DNA from: Ktedonobacteraceae bacterium
Lineage (GTDB): Bacteria; Chloroflexota; Ktedonobacteria; Ktedonobacterales; Ktedonobacteraceae
Reading direction: 5' to 3'
DNA length: 5,810 nucleotides
Assembly (NCBI GenBank): GCA_017354095.1
Contig: JAFMRP010000353.1
Location: 1-5,810, forward strand
Every line of letters begins with the position of its first letter. Within the stretch, counting starts at the first letter, position 1. The notes below the pieces were generated by a model. It was not told the DNA's origin. It saw only the letters and a list, made by a program, of their open reading frames with translations, and did not search any database. The position numbers and the translations under genes were made by a program. This document shows, piece after piece, positions 1 through 5,399 of this stretch.

Positions 1-550
1 CCTTCGCCAAGTCAACTTCGGAGGTCCCTCTGGGAGAGAGTGGCAGCGTCTCGTATAACTGAAGATCAGCAAGCTCGGGTGCTACGCCTTTGAATGAGAT
101 GTAGAGCCGCTCATAAAAATCCCTTAGTGCCTGAGAGGGACTATCCAGTTTATGCTTATAGTAGACCTGGGCCTCCAGAGGCAAGATATCAAGGCTGCGT
201 TCGGTGCGAAACGGCACCTGGCCAGAGCGTACTTCCAGCCCGGCATTCAGCGTAACAGTCTGAAGGGGGCCACGTTCGTTCGTAATGGTCACGATGCCTT
301 GAGCAGAGGTGGCAGGCTGAAGTCCGATACCAAGCAGCGTCAGAAATTTACGCCGATTACGCTCTGGAATCTGATTGCTGCGATAGAGTAAATTCTCGGT
401 TAGAAAGGCAAAGAGCTCTATCAGCGTCACACCCGGATCACTTTTGTTAAAGTTTTTCCATTCAGGATTGTGGACTGGAATACGCGCCAGCGCCTCATCC
501 AACAAGTCCTGATATTTGCGATCATCGAGACTCGGTATTTGCAATGGCAT
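1..550 (-). CDS. baseplate J-like wedge protein, N-terminal part only (3' end outside window)
   Basis: An open frame runs from ATG 550 to the left edge without a stop, giving 183 codons. AAGGGAG at 564-558 lies seven bases before the ATG. The N-terminus is characteristic of 'putative baseplate assembly proteins' of the J-like/Afp11 type: PSLDDRKYQDLLDEALARIP (6-25), then the motif FNKSDPGVTLIELFAFLTEN (34-53) with its S-D-P-G-x-T core. LLYRSNQIPERNRRKFLTLL (54-73) follows, and then a beta-rich region that begins GIVTITN and includes LNAGLEVRSGQVPFRTERSL. In the particle this protein forms the wedge arms that surround the hub and link it to sheath and fibres. Members are often several hundred to over a thousand residues long, so most of the gene lies beyond base 1. 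The plus-strand frame over 152-391 is a shadow of this gene. Nothing odd is seen in the visible part. Confidence 0.93.
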   Translation of the reverse strand, partial: MPLQIPSLDDRKYQDLLDEALARIPVHNPEWKNFNKSDPGVTLIELFAFLTENLLYRSNQIPERNRRKFLTLLGIGLQPATSAQGIVTITNERGPLQTVTLNAGLEVRSGQVPFRTERSLDILPLEAQVYYKHKLDSPSQALRDFYERLYISFKGVAPELADLQLYETLPLSPRGTSEVDLAK

Positions 551-575
551 AAGCGTACTCCCTTAGCAGGCTGTA

Positions 576-974
576 TTAGCCGTTGAGTGTGACATTCAGA
601 CTCACACGCTCACGCGCCTGGGTCGTGACAAGCTTATAGATAATCGTAGCAATGGCCGCCTGCGGATCGTCAGGATCTGGCTCAACATCGACCGACTCTA
701 CCAGAATGCGCGGTTCCCACTGCGCCAGTGCCCTGCTGATACGTTCAGAGAGCAGATGCCGGGTCGTGACGGTGTTGGGCTCGAACAGGAAACGGCCAAG
801 ATTGCCTCCAAAATCGGGCAACATCAGGCGTTCTCCAGGATCAGTCAGTAGGATAATGCGTATAGCTTCACGTACATTATCCTCACCTTCAGACCAGGCG
901 ATATGGCCATCGGGGCCAATCCGCGGCGGGAAGCCGATGCCACGCCCGAAAAGTTTTCCCGCGTCCACTGTCAT
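576..974 (-). CDS. gp25-like baseplate wedge protein (GPW/gp25 family)
   Basis: The protein has 132 residues, the usual size for this lysozyme-like fold family that carries no lysozyme activity. In T4 gp25, P2 gpW and Afp9 it sits in the wedge core and starts sheath polymerisation. Seen here: the N-terminal FGRGIGFPPRIGPDGHIAWS (9-28), then the helix EDNVREAIRIILLTDPGERL (31-50), with the T-x-PGER motif, LPDFGGNLGRFLFEP (52-66), and the EPR motif in QWEPRILVESVDVEPD (85-100), whose E-P-R residues are the family's signature. The C-terminal strands are ATIIYKLV (109-116) and RVSLNVTLNG (123-132). Start ATG 974 is seven bases after the upstream TAG, and the Shine-Dalgarno AGGTG overlaps that stop codon, so translation is probably coupled to the 540-residue protein gene. 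The baseplate J-like gene begins 25 bases after this stop. Confidence 0.95.
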   Translation of the reverse strand: MTVDAGKLFGRGIGFPPRIGPDGHIAWSEGEDNVREAIRIILLTDPGERLMLPDFGGNLGRFLFEPNTVTTRHLLSERISRALAQWEPRILVESVDVEPDPDDPQAAIATIIYKLVTTQARERVSLNVTLNG

Positions 975-978
975 TACG

Positions 979-983
979 CACCT
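979..983 (-). promoter_or_regulatory. Shine-Dalgarno AGGTG overlapping the upstream stop codon
   Basis: The minus strand reads TAGGTGCGTAATG across 984-972. The TAG ends the 540-residue protein, its AG begins the AGGTG site, and the ATG starts the gp25-like gene four bases later. This geometry suggests translational coupling, with ribosomes ending the first gene re-initiating on the second. Confidence 0.6.
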
Positions 984-2604
984 AGCCTTTTGCCTTCAAA
1001 CTAATCGGGAAGCAGATTCGAATAAACGGCAGCCACCAGAAAACGATGTTAAGCAGGATCAGAAAGATAAAGAGCACAATAAATGCACAGATGGTAATAA
1101 TAGGGATCGAAAATGAGCAGATGGTTCCAATGTTAAATTCCTGATCGCAGCCAAGACTGCCATCTAACGCTTTTTTAGCATCGCTCACACACTCCATCTG
1201 CTGGCGCAGTTTATCGGAGAGTATAAAAGCTACATTCTTCTTGAATTTGCGCAGACCCGCGACGCTGGTATCAACCGGCATAGAGATACGGATAGGGCGG
1301 GCTGGAGCATCAAAGTCAAAGAAAGATGCAAGTTCGAACGCTTCCGTAGCGTTGCTGAGAACATCAGGATGCAGCGGACCACACTGCGGGCGCTGGTAAA
1401 CACAACGCAGGATATACTTGACACCTGGCCGAGCGTCCAGCTTAGGAACGGCAACATCCGCTGGAGCCGTGCTGCTCGCTGGAGGCATTGCGGGTGGTGG
1501 CGTCGCATCCAATGCATCCTTAAACGCGGCATACAGTGTGTCGCCATCCAGGTTTGTCTGGCGCAGATCATACTGGAGATTGGCAGCATCATAATTGCTA
1601 TGGTCGAACTCGCTCCGCACGGCCTGTAGCGCAGCCAGCCAGGTGATTTGCGTTGAGCTCACCCGGTCTGTCAATGTGCTGCGGGCCAATAGCTCGTAGA
1701 GAGATGTGAGCGCTTGCTGTGCTGGCCTTGCGTTGTCCTTGATGGCTTGCCACAGCGCAGGCAGATACGTGGCGAGCACCTCAGCCAGGTCGAGCAAGAT
1801 GAAGCGAGACGTTTCCAGTACATCCAGGGGCGGGACAAGATGCGTCTTGAAGGCATCGAGCATATCCGTCACGCGCCCCTTGGCCTCTTCCAGGCGCGGA
1901 TCGGCACCCAGCCTTTTTCTTTCATCCTGCACTGCCGTATCATTCTCACCCAGAATTGGTGACAGCTGGGGTGCGGCTTGAAACGTATCCCGGCTGGAAG
2001 TAGGAAGCAGGCCAACCAGCAGGCGCCTGTGACGATTGTTCTCGGTGAAGTTGACAGGAAACAGCGGGTACAGTTCTTCAAAACCAGCCAGCGTTTTATA
2101 GTCGCCGGTAGCATCGGGCGTGAGGGTTGTCCAGCCCTTCCCCTGCACCGGATCGCGCACCCAGGCCATTTCCTGCCCATTGGACCCGATCCGCCGCAGC
2201 ACAAAGCTGGCTTTTTCACCTCTGGCCGTATCGACAAAGCGATCGGGCATGCCGGGTATACGGCAGACAAGGCTGGCGGCAACAAGATAGAAGTGGCCGT
2301 GAACGGGCTGGTAGAGCTTCAACGGCATATTCTGTATGTCTGGCTGCCAACCTGGCGGCGCGCCGGTTGGACGTTCGCGGAAGCTCTCGGCCCGCGCTAC
2401 CAGGTCGCTCAGGTCTGGCGCCATCCCCAGCAGGACATTCTGTAAACGCTGAGCAAGATCTTCCATAAAGGTATCAGAGGCGAAGCGCAACAGGGCCGGG
2501 CTGCGCATTCGTTGCTGCCGCTGCGCAGGCTCCTGGGGTAGCGCACTCCAGAGCGGCGACGCCGTTGTCCATTGTACCTGTGGCTCAATCCTTAGCGCGT
2601 TCAT
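982..2604 (-). CDS. CIS-cluster protein of unknown function with a C-terminal membrane-type segment
   Basis: The protein has 540 residues and I cannot assign a named function. An N-terminal soluble region (about 35-205) contains LYQPVHGHFYLVAASLVCRI (97-116), a probable beta-rich core with SFVLRRI (133-139), and RRLLVGLLPT (193-202). A mostly helical middle follows (about 220-366), then a Pro/Ala linker (367-391). A conserved-looking region with paired cysteines comes next, YILRCVYQRPQC (397-408). After it comes AFELASFFDFDAPARPIRIS (422-441), then DTSVAGLRKFKKNVAFILSD (445-464). Residues about 498-527 are strongly hydrophobic (SIPIITICAF, then IVLFIFLILLNIVFWWLPF) and look like one transmembrane helix, with a basic end at SLKAKG. 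There is no N-terminal signal peptide. Start ATG 2604 has GAGGGAGG at 2614-2607, rather close. The gene sits between spike and gp25-like genes, so its product probably belongs to the baseplate or to membrane attachment; this is inference. I recall similar tail-anchored proteins in other environmental eCIS clusters. Confidence 0.88.
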   Translation of the reverse strand: MNALRIEPQVQWTTASPLWSALPQEPAQRQQRMRSPALLRFASDTFMEDLAQRLQNVLLGMAPDLSDLVARAESFRERPTGAPPGWQPDIQNMPLKLYQPVHGHFYLVAASLVCRIPGMPDRFVDTARGEKASFVLRRIGSNGQEMAWVRDPVQGKGWTTLTPDATGDYKTLAGFEELYPLFPVNFTENNRHRRLLVGLLPTSSRDTFQAAPQLSPILGENDTAVQDERKRLGADPRLEEAKGRVTDMLDAFKTHLVPPLDVLETSRFILLDLAEVLATYLPALWQAIKDNARPAQQALTSLYELLARSTLTDRVSSTQITWLAALQAVRSEFDHSNYDAANLQYDLRQTNLDGDTLYAAFKDALDATPPPAMPPASSTAPADVAVPKLDARPGVKYILRCVYQRPQCGPLHPDVLSNATEAFELASFFDFDAPARPIRISMPVDTSVAGLRKFKKNVAFILSDKLRQQMECVSDAKKALDGSLGCDQEFNIGTICSFSIPIITICAFIVLFIFLILLNIVFWWLPFIRICFPISLKAKG

Positions 2605-2616
2605 AGCCTCCCTCGC

Positions 2617-3330
2617 TTACCAGATATTGCCCGCGCCCGGCGTATAGGACGCGCTTATGACACTGTTGGTAATCACGGTATCGGCCTGTACGACCCCGCT
2701 AAACTTTGACATCCCGGCATTGACCGTTACCATCCCCGCTGAGATCTCCGCCGTACTGGCGTTGATAGTGACTTTTGCTGAGGCTGTGATCGTGATGCCA
2801 CTGGCTTCCATCTTCGCGGTATTGCCATTGCTATCAACAATCTCCACCGAGCCTGGCCCATCTTTGAGTGTGACCTTTTGTCCAGCCGGCGTTTCTAAAA
2901 TCAAGGTTTCCTGCCCATCGGTATCATCCAGCGTGATCTTGACACCGTTACGCGAGCGCAGCACTTTGTGATAATTATTGCCCGCGCCGTCCATAGACTC
3001 CGGCGGCTTATCCCGGCCATTCCAGAGCCCACCAACAATGTAGGGACGGCGCGGCTCACCACCCTCAAAGGCCACCAGGACCTCATCATTGACATCGGGA
3101 ACGAACCAGCTACCACGATTGTTTCCACCCATCAGTGTTGCCAGGCGCGCCCACGCCTCATAACGGCCATCGCCGGTATCAGGCGCCCAGGGCAGGATAA
3201 TCTTGACGCGTCCCTGCCCATCCGGGTCCTTAATATCACTGACCAGCGCGGGATAGACGCCATACCAGCGCCCCCCCAATCCAGACGGCAGACGCGCATC
3301 AACGATCATCTCTACAGCAGTTTGTTCCAA
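2617..3330 (-). CDS. gpV/gp5-like baseplate spike protein (OB fold plus beta-helix)
   Basis: The protein has 237 residues and is the trimeric spike that pierces the target membrane. Residues about 23-107 form the gp5-type OB fold, with VSDIKDPDGQGRVKI (30-44), WARLATLMGG (60-69), GSWFVPDVNDEVLVAFEGGE (73-92) and PYIVGGLWNG (96-105). These are the hallmark residues of the phage baseplate assembly protein V family. Residues about 126-225 are short repeating strands (RNGVKITLDD, ETLILETPAGQKVTLKD, SVEIVDSNGN, ITITASAKVTINAS, VTVNAG), as expected of a triple-stranded beta-helix needle. The tail ends in SYTPGAGNIW. The start is taken as TTG 3330 because AAAGGGG (3345-3339) lies eight bases upstream. 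ATG at 3309 would give a protein seven residues shorter and lacks a good ribosome binding site. No metal-binding PAAR-like tip domain is fused to it. The next gene begins 12 bases on. Confidence 0.93.
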   Translation of the reverse strand: MEQTAVEMIVDARLPSGLGGRWYGVYPALVSDIKDPDGQGRVKIILPWAPDTGDGRYEAWARLATLMGGNNRGSWFVPDVNDEVLVAFEGGEPRRPYIVGGLWNGRDKPPESMDGAGNNYHKVLRSRNGVKITLDDTDGQETLILETPAGQKVTLKDGPGSVEIVDSNGNTAKMEASGITITASAKVTINASTAEISAGMVTVNAGMSKFSGVVQADTVITNSVISASYTPGAGNIW

Positions 3331-3338
3331 CGCAGTGA

Positions 3339-3345
3339 CCCCTTT
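3339..3345 (-). promoter_or_regulatory. Shine-Dalgarno AAAGGGG supporting a TTG start for the spike gene
   Basis: AAAGGGG is eight bases before TTG 3330, in the 30-base gap after the hub gene. The first in-frame ATG (3309) has only a weak GGAA at a long distance, so the TTG is preferred. Confidence 0.6.
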
Positions 3346-3360
3346 CCCAATCCAGTGATA

Positions 3361-4428
3361 TTATAGGCGCCCCAGACCAGGTCGCTCGGCGGTAAACTCA
3401 GTCCGCAGGCCGCATGTACCATCAAAGAGGTGCCTGACCTCTGACAGATAATATTTGCCATTAAAAAGCGGCCCCAACCCCTGCAAGTCCACATAGCTGC
3501 CAACGCGCAATTGACCGCTGGCATCGGCGATGCCGCGCCCCGTCACAAAACGGCGCGCGCTCATCTTGAAAAATGTCTCCGCTTCGGCCTGGGCTTCCTG
3601 GCTGGTGAGCGGTACGGTATGAGCCAGAGATTCTTTGCGCTTCCCAAGCGTGGAGGCCAGAATACTCGCGCCGCTAATCCCTCCCGATAATTCGCCGTTT
3701 ATGATCGAGTCGGCAGCTTCATACTGAAGACCAGCTTTGCCCGCAACATCCCATCCGTTGACCGTGACACTGGTCCGCTGCATTGCCAGGTCTGCCAGGA
3801 CCGAAAACTCACGCAGTTCACTTCCATAGGTCATCTTCAGCGTGCCATTGTTGCGTTTTGTACGCAATTTGGCGTAAAGCGTGCTATCATCCATCCATAG
3901 CTCGGCGTCGATCGTGCGTACCCGTTCACGAAGAAAAGCCAGGTCGCTCTGGTTCACCTGGGCCAGCACGTTATAGGTCGGGCCGCTGATGTCAACATCC
4001 GGGGTCAGGCCATGCTCATTGGCGATCTGCCGGACCACATCGGCGTCGCTGATATTGCTAAATACACGGGTGCGGCGCGTCATACGTAAGTCCTGGAAAC
4101 GATCCTCAACGAGGACCGCCAGTTCAGCCGATCGTCCCTCCGGGTAGAGCGCTTCCAGCCCGAAAATACGTCCATTGAAGATCGTATCCGTACCGACTTT
4201 GACCTTGAAGACCTTGCCAAAATCCAATGTGCGGCGATCGAAGTAGAGGAAGCCAATACTATTATTGATGTTCCCCCAGTTGCTAAAAGTCGCCTCACAG
4301 CGGTACAGTCCGTTGGTATTTTCGACAATCATCATACTCAGCAGACCCATTCCCAGCGCGGGATCGTCCTGTCCTGAGATGTTGATTGTCGGTCGTGCAT
4401 CTTTAAACGCTTTTGTCTCTCTGGCCAT
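3361..4428 (-). CDS. gpD-like baseplate hub protein (phage late control D family)
   Basis: The protein has 355 residues. In this family it forms the trimeric hub under the tube, equivalent to T4 gp27, P2 gpD and the N-terminal half of VgrG. Signs of the family are the early strand pattern with LYRCEATFSNWG (41-52), FNGRIFGLEA (84-93), the helix NISDADVVRQIANEHGL (125-141), and the diagnostic segment QVNQSDLAFLRERV (157-170) followed by AELWMDD (175-181). The C-terminal part has RFVTGRG (293-299), LRVGSYVDLQGLGPLFNGKY (307-326) and LSEVRHLFD (328-336), typical of the hub's second barrel in eCIS clusters. The ATG at 4428 has GGAG at 4440-4437 with an eight-base spacer. The protein ends where a VgrG would continue into its OB fold; that part is encoded by the next gene, 30 bases on. 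Hub and spike are therefore split here. There is no sign of frameshift or decay. Confidence 0.93.
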   Translation of the reverse strand: MARETKAFKDARPTINISGQDDPALGMGLLSMMIVENTNGLYRCEATFSNWGNINNSIGFLYFDRRTLDFGKVFKVKVGTDTIFNGRIFGLEALYPEGRSAELAVLVEDRFQDLRMTRRTRVFSNISDADVVRQIANEHGLTPDVDISGPTYNVLAQVNQSDLAFLRERVRTIDAELWMDDSTLYAKLRTKRNNGTLKMTYGSELREFSVLADLAMQRTSVTVNGWDVAGKAGLQYEAADSIINGELSGGISGASILASTLGKRKESLAHTVPLTSQEAQAEAETFFKMSARRFVTGRGIADASGQLRVGSYVDLQGLGPLFNGKYYLSEVRHLFDGTCGLRTEFTAERPGLGRL

Positions 4429-4442
4429 TGGTATTGCTCCAT

Positions 4443-4619
4443 TTAATGCGCTCGCACCCGAGCGCAGCGTTCTTTCTGATGACGTACCACCTGCTCTATG
4501 TCATGTGCCGTTGGCCCGGGTGCTCCTGCTGAGTTGGCTGCGGCTGGTTTCTGGTCCGCGCCCTGTTTTGCCGATGGCGGGGCGGTAATCACTTCGAACT
4601 CGTTAATGATCACAGGCAT
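4443..4619 (-). CDS. small conserved CIS-cluster protein of unknown function, 58 residues
   Basis: The protein starts MPVIINEFEV, has a Pro/Ala/Gly-rich middle (about 13-37), and ends in a charged helix-like stretch closing with RCARVRAH (51-58). The start is chosen at ATG 4619 because a perfect AGGAGG at 4633-4628 lies eight bases upstream. The other ATG at 4625 would be only two bases from it, and the TTG at 4640 would lie upstream of the ribosome binding site. There are no membrane segments or catalytic motifs. I recall small proteins with a similar short N-terminal strand and a basic C-terminus between the LysM gene and the hub gene of other contractile injection clusters; I cannot name the family with confidence (a DUF5908-like or Afp6-position protein is possible). 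Position suggests a minor hub or assembly component. The gene is 23 bases after the LysM stop and 14 bases before the hub start. Confidence 0.82.
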   Translation of the reverse strand: MPVIINEFEVITAPPSAKQGADQKPAAANSAGAPGPTAHDIEQVVRHQKERCARVRAH

Positions 4620-4627
4620 CGTCATAG

Positions 4628-4633
4628 CCTCCT
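4628..4633 (-). promoter_or_regulatory. Shine-Dalgarno AGGAGG that fixes the start of the 58-residue protein
   Basis: A perfect AGGAGG lies eight bases before ATG 4619 but only two bases before ATG 4625, and it lies downstream of the possible TTG at 4640. Normal spacing therefore selects 4619 as the start. Confidence 0.82.
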
Positions 4634-4642
4634 GGCACAAAA

Positions 4643-5383
4643 TTAGAATATCTTCACATCCAGGTTAATTAGCTGTCCTGGCTGCAGCAAACGTGGATTT
4701 TCGATGTCATTAGCCGTGGCGATCGCCTGCCAGTTAGCGGCCAGGCCGATCCCAGCGGCCAGACCCTGGATGGTCGCGCCGAACGGTGCTGGCGTCAATG
4801 GCGTTGTGCCAGCAGGCGCGCCGCCTAATCCTCCGCCGCCTGCTGGTGGCTGCTCAGCTTTTCCAAATACGAACTTCTGGATTTTCTGCTGAGACAGGCC
4901 AAAGGTCACGCTGGCGCGCAGCGGCCTGCCCTCACTTGAGAAAAATTCCAGCGACTCCTCCAATGAGTCCATGATGCCATCAAACTGAAACGAACCCCAG
5001 AGAAAGCGTACCGCGGGCGGAACGAATTTCCCTTTATCCTGCCCGCTGCTAAGCTCGATGGGGGTAATGAAATAGGCAACCTGCTGTGTCAACTTGCGCA
5101 CGTCGTCAACCTCATTGCCCTGATCATCCAGTGCCTCCGGTGCATTGACATCAAACCAGAGTTGCACTGATAGCTTGGTGGTGCCCGCACCAACGAATTG
5201 CATGCTCGGTGTACCTTTCTGGTCGCCCCCTCCGCTTGGCGCTTGAATCTGGTTAGCAAAGCTTACTTTGAGCGTCTCAGGGTTAAACTGGACTTTGACC
5301 TTCTTCCCCCCTGGTTTGTCATCCTTGAAATCGGAATCTATTTCGTGTAATTCTGCCTTGGCGAGATGTGCGGGATCAGGCAT
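4643..5383 (-). CDS. LysM-containing tube/baseplate connector protein (CIS tube protein N-terminal domain type, Afp7-like)
   Basis: The protein has 246 residues. In related particles it joins the end of the inner tube to the hub, in the role of T4 gp53/gp54 or Afp7. Residues about 10-175 form the CIS tube-type domain: the VKVQFNPETLKVSFAN strand (29-44), the LSVQLWFDV strand (71-79), the segment VPPAVRFLWGSFQFDGIMDS (121-140) and RASVTFGLSQQ (156-166). A Gly/Pro/Ala-rich linker follows (176-200). Residues about 203-242 form a LysM-like module with IQGLAAGIGLAANWQAIA, then NDIENPRLLQPGQLINL. The ATG at 5383 has AGGAGG at 5396-5391, seven bases upstream, so the start is secure. The LysM here probably serves particle assembly and not cell-wall binding, because this domain sits at the tube-hub joint in known particles. 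The gene lies between the tube gene and a small conserved gene, as in many eCIS clusters. Confidence 0.92.
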   Translation of the reverse strand: MPDPAHLAKAELHEIDSDFKDDKPGGKKVKVQFNPETLKVSFANQIQAPSGGGDQKGTPSMQFVGAGTTKLSVQLWFDVNAPEALDDQGNEVDDVRKLTQQVAYFITPIELSSGQDKGKFVPPAVRFLWGSFQFDGIMDSLEESLEFFSSEGRPLRASVTFGLSQQKIQKFVFGKAEQPPAGGGGLGGAPAGTTPLTPAPFGATIQGLAAGIGLAANWQAIATANDIENPRLLQPGQLINLDVKIF

Positions 5384-5390
5384 ATGCTCT

Positions 5391-5396
5391 CCTCCT
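5391..5396 (-). promoter_or_regulatory. Shine-Dalgarno AGGAGG of the LysM protein gene
   Basis: A perfect AGGAGG lies seven bases before ATG 5383 and fills most of the 16-base gap after the tube gene stop. It implies strong independent initiation within the polycistronic message. Confidence 0.75.
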
Positions 5397-5399
5397 CGG

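Noticed and set aside
152..391. Plus-strand open frame of 79 codons in the left region
   Set aside because: The minus strand here encodes the clear N-terminus of a baseplate J-like protein running off the window edge; the plus frame is its shadow.
652..1116. Plus-strand open frame of 154 codons
   Set aside because: It lies antisense to the gp25-like gene and the end of the 540-residue protein gene. Its product is Ser/Arg-rich and resembles no family, and it has no ribosome binding site.
1978..2445. Plus-strand open frame of 155 codons
   Set aside because: It is wholly antisense to the 540-residue protein gene, whose own frame is longer and carries conserved-looking motifs. It is a codon-bias shadow.
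3312..3524. Minus-strand open frame of 70 codons bridging the hub/spike gap
   Set aside because: It overlaps the end of the hub gene in another frame and has no recognisable motif. It does not supply a missing hub-spike linker, because both neighbouring genes are complete with their own starts and stops.
4080..4328. Minus-strand open frame of 82 codons inside the hub gene
   Set aside because: It is out of frame within the hub coding sequence, has biased Ser/Arg composition and no upstream ribosome binding site.
4620..4640. TTG start at 4640 (seven extra codons) for the small protein
   Set aside because: The AGGAGG at 4633-4628 would lie inside the coding sequence, whereas it is ideally placed for ATG 4619.
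4643..4775. LysM domain read as a sign of a peptidoglycan hydrolase or cell-wall binding enzyme
   Set aside because: The N-terminal part is a CIS tube-type domain and not a hydrolase, and the gene sits between tube and hub genes. The LysM-like module is the known structural connector of contractile particles.
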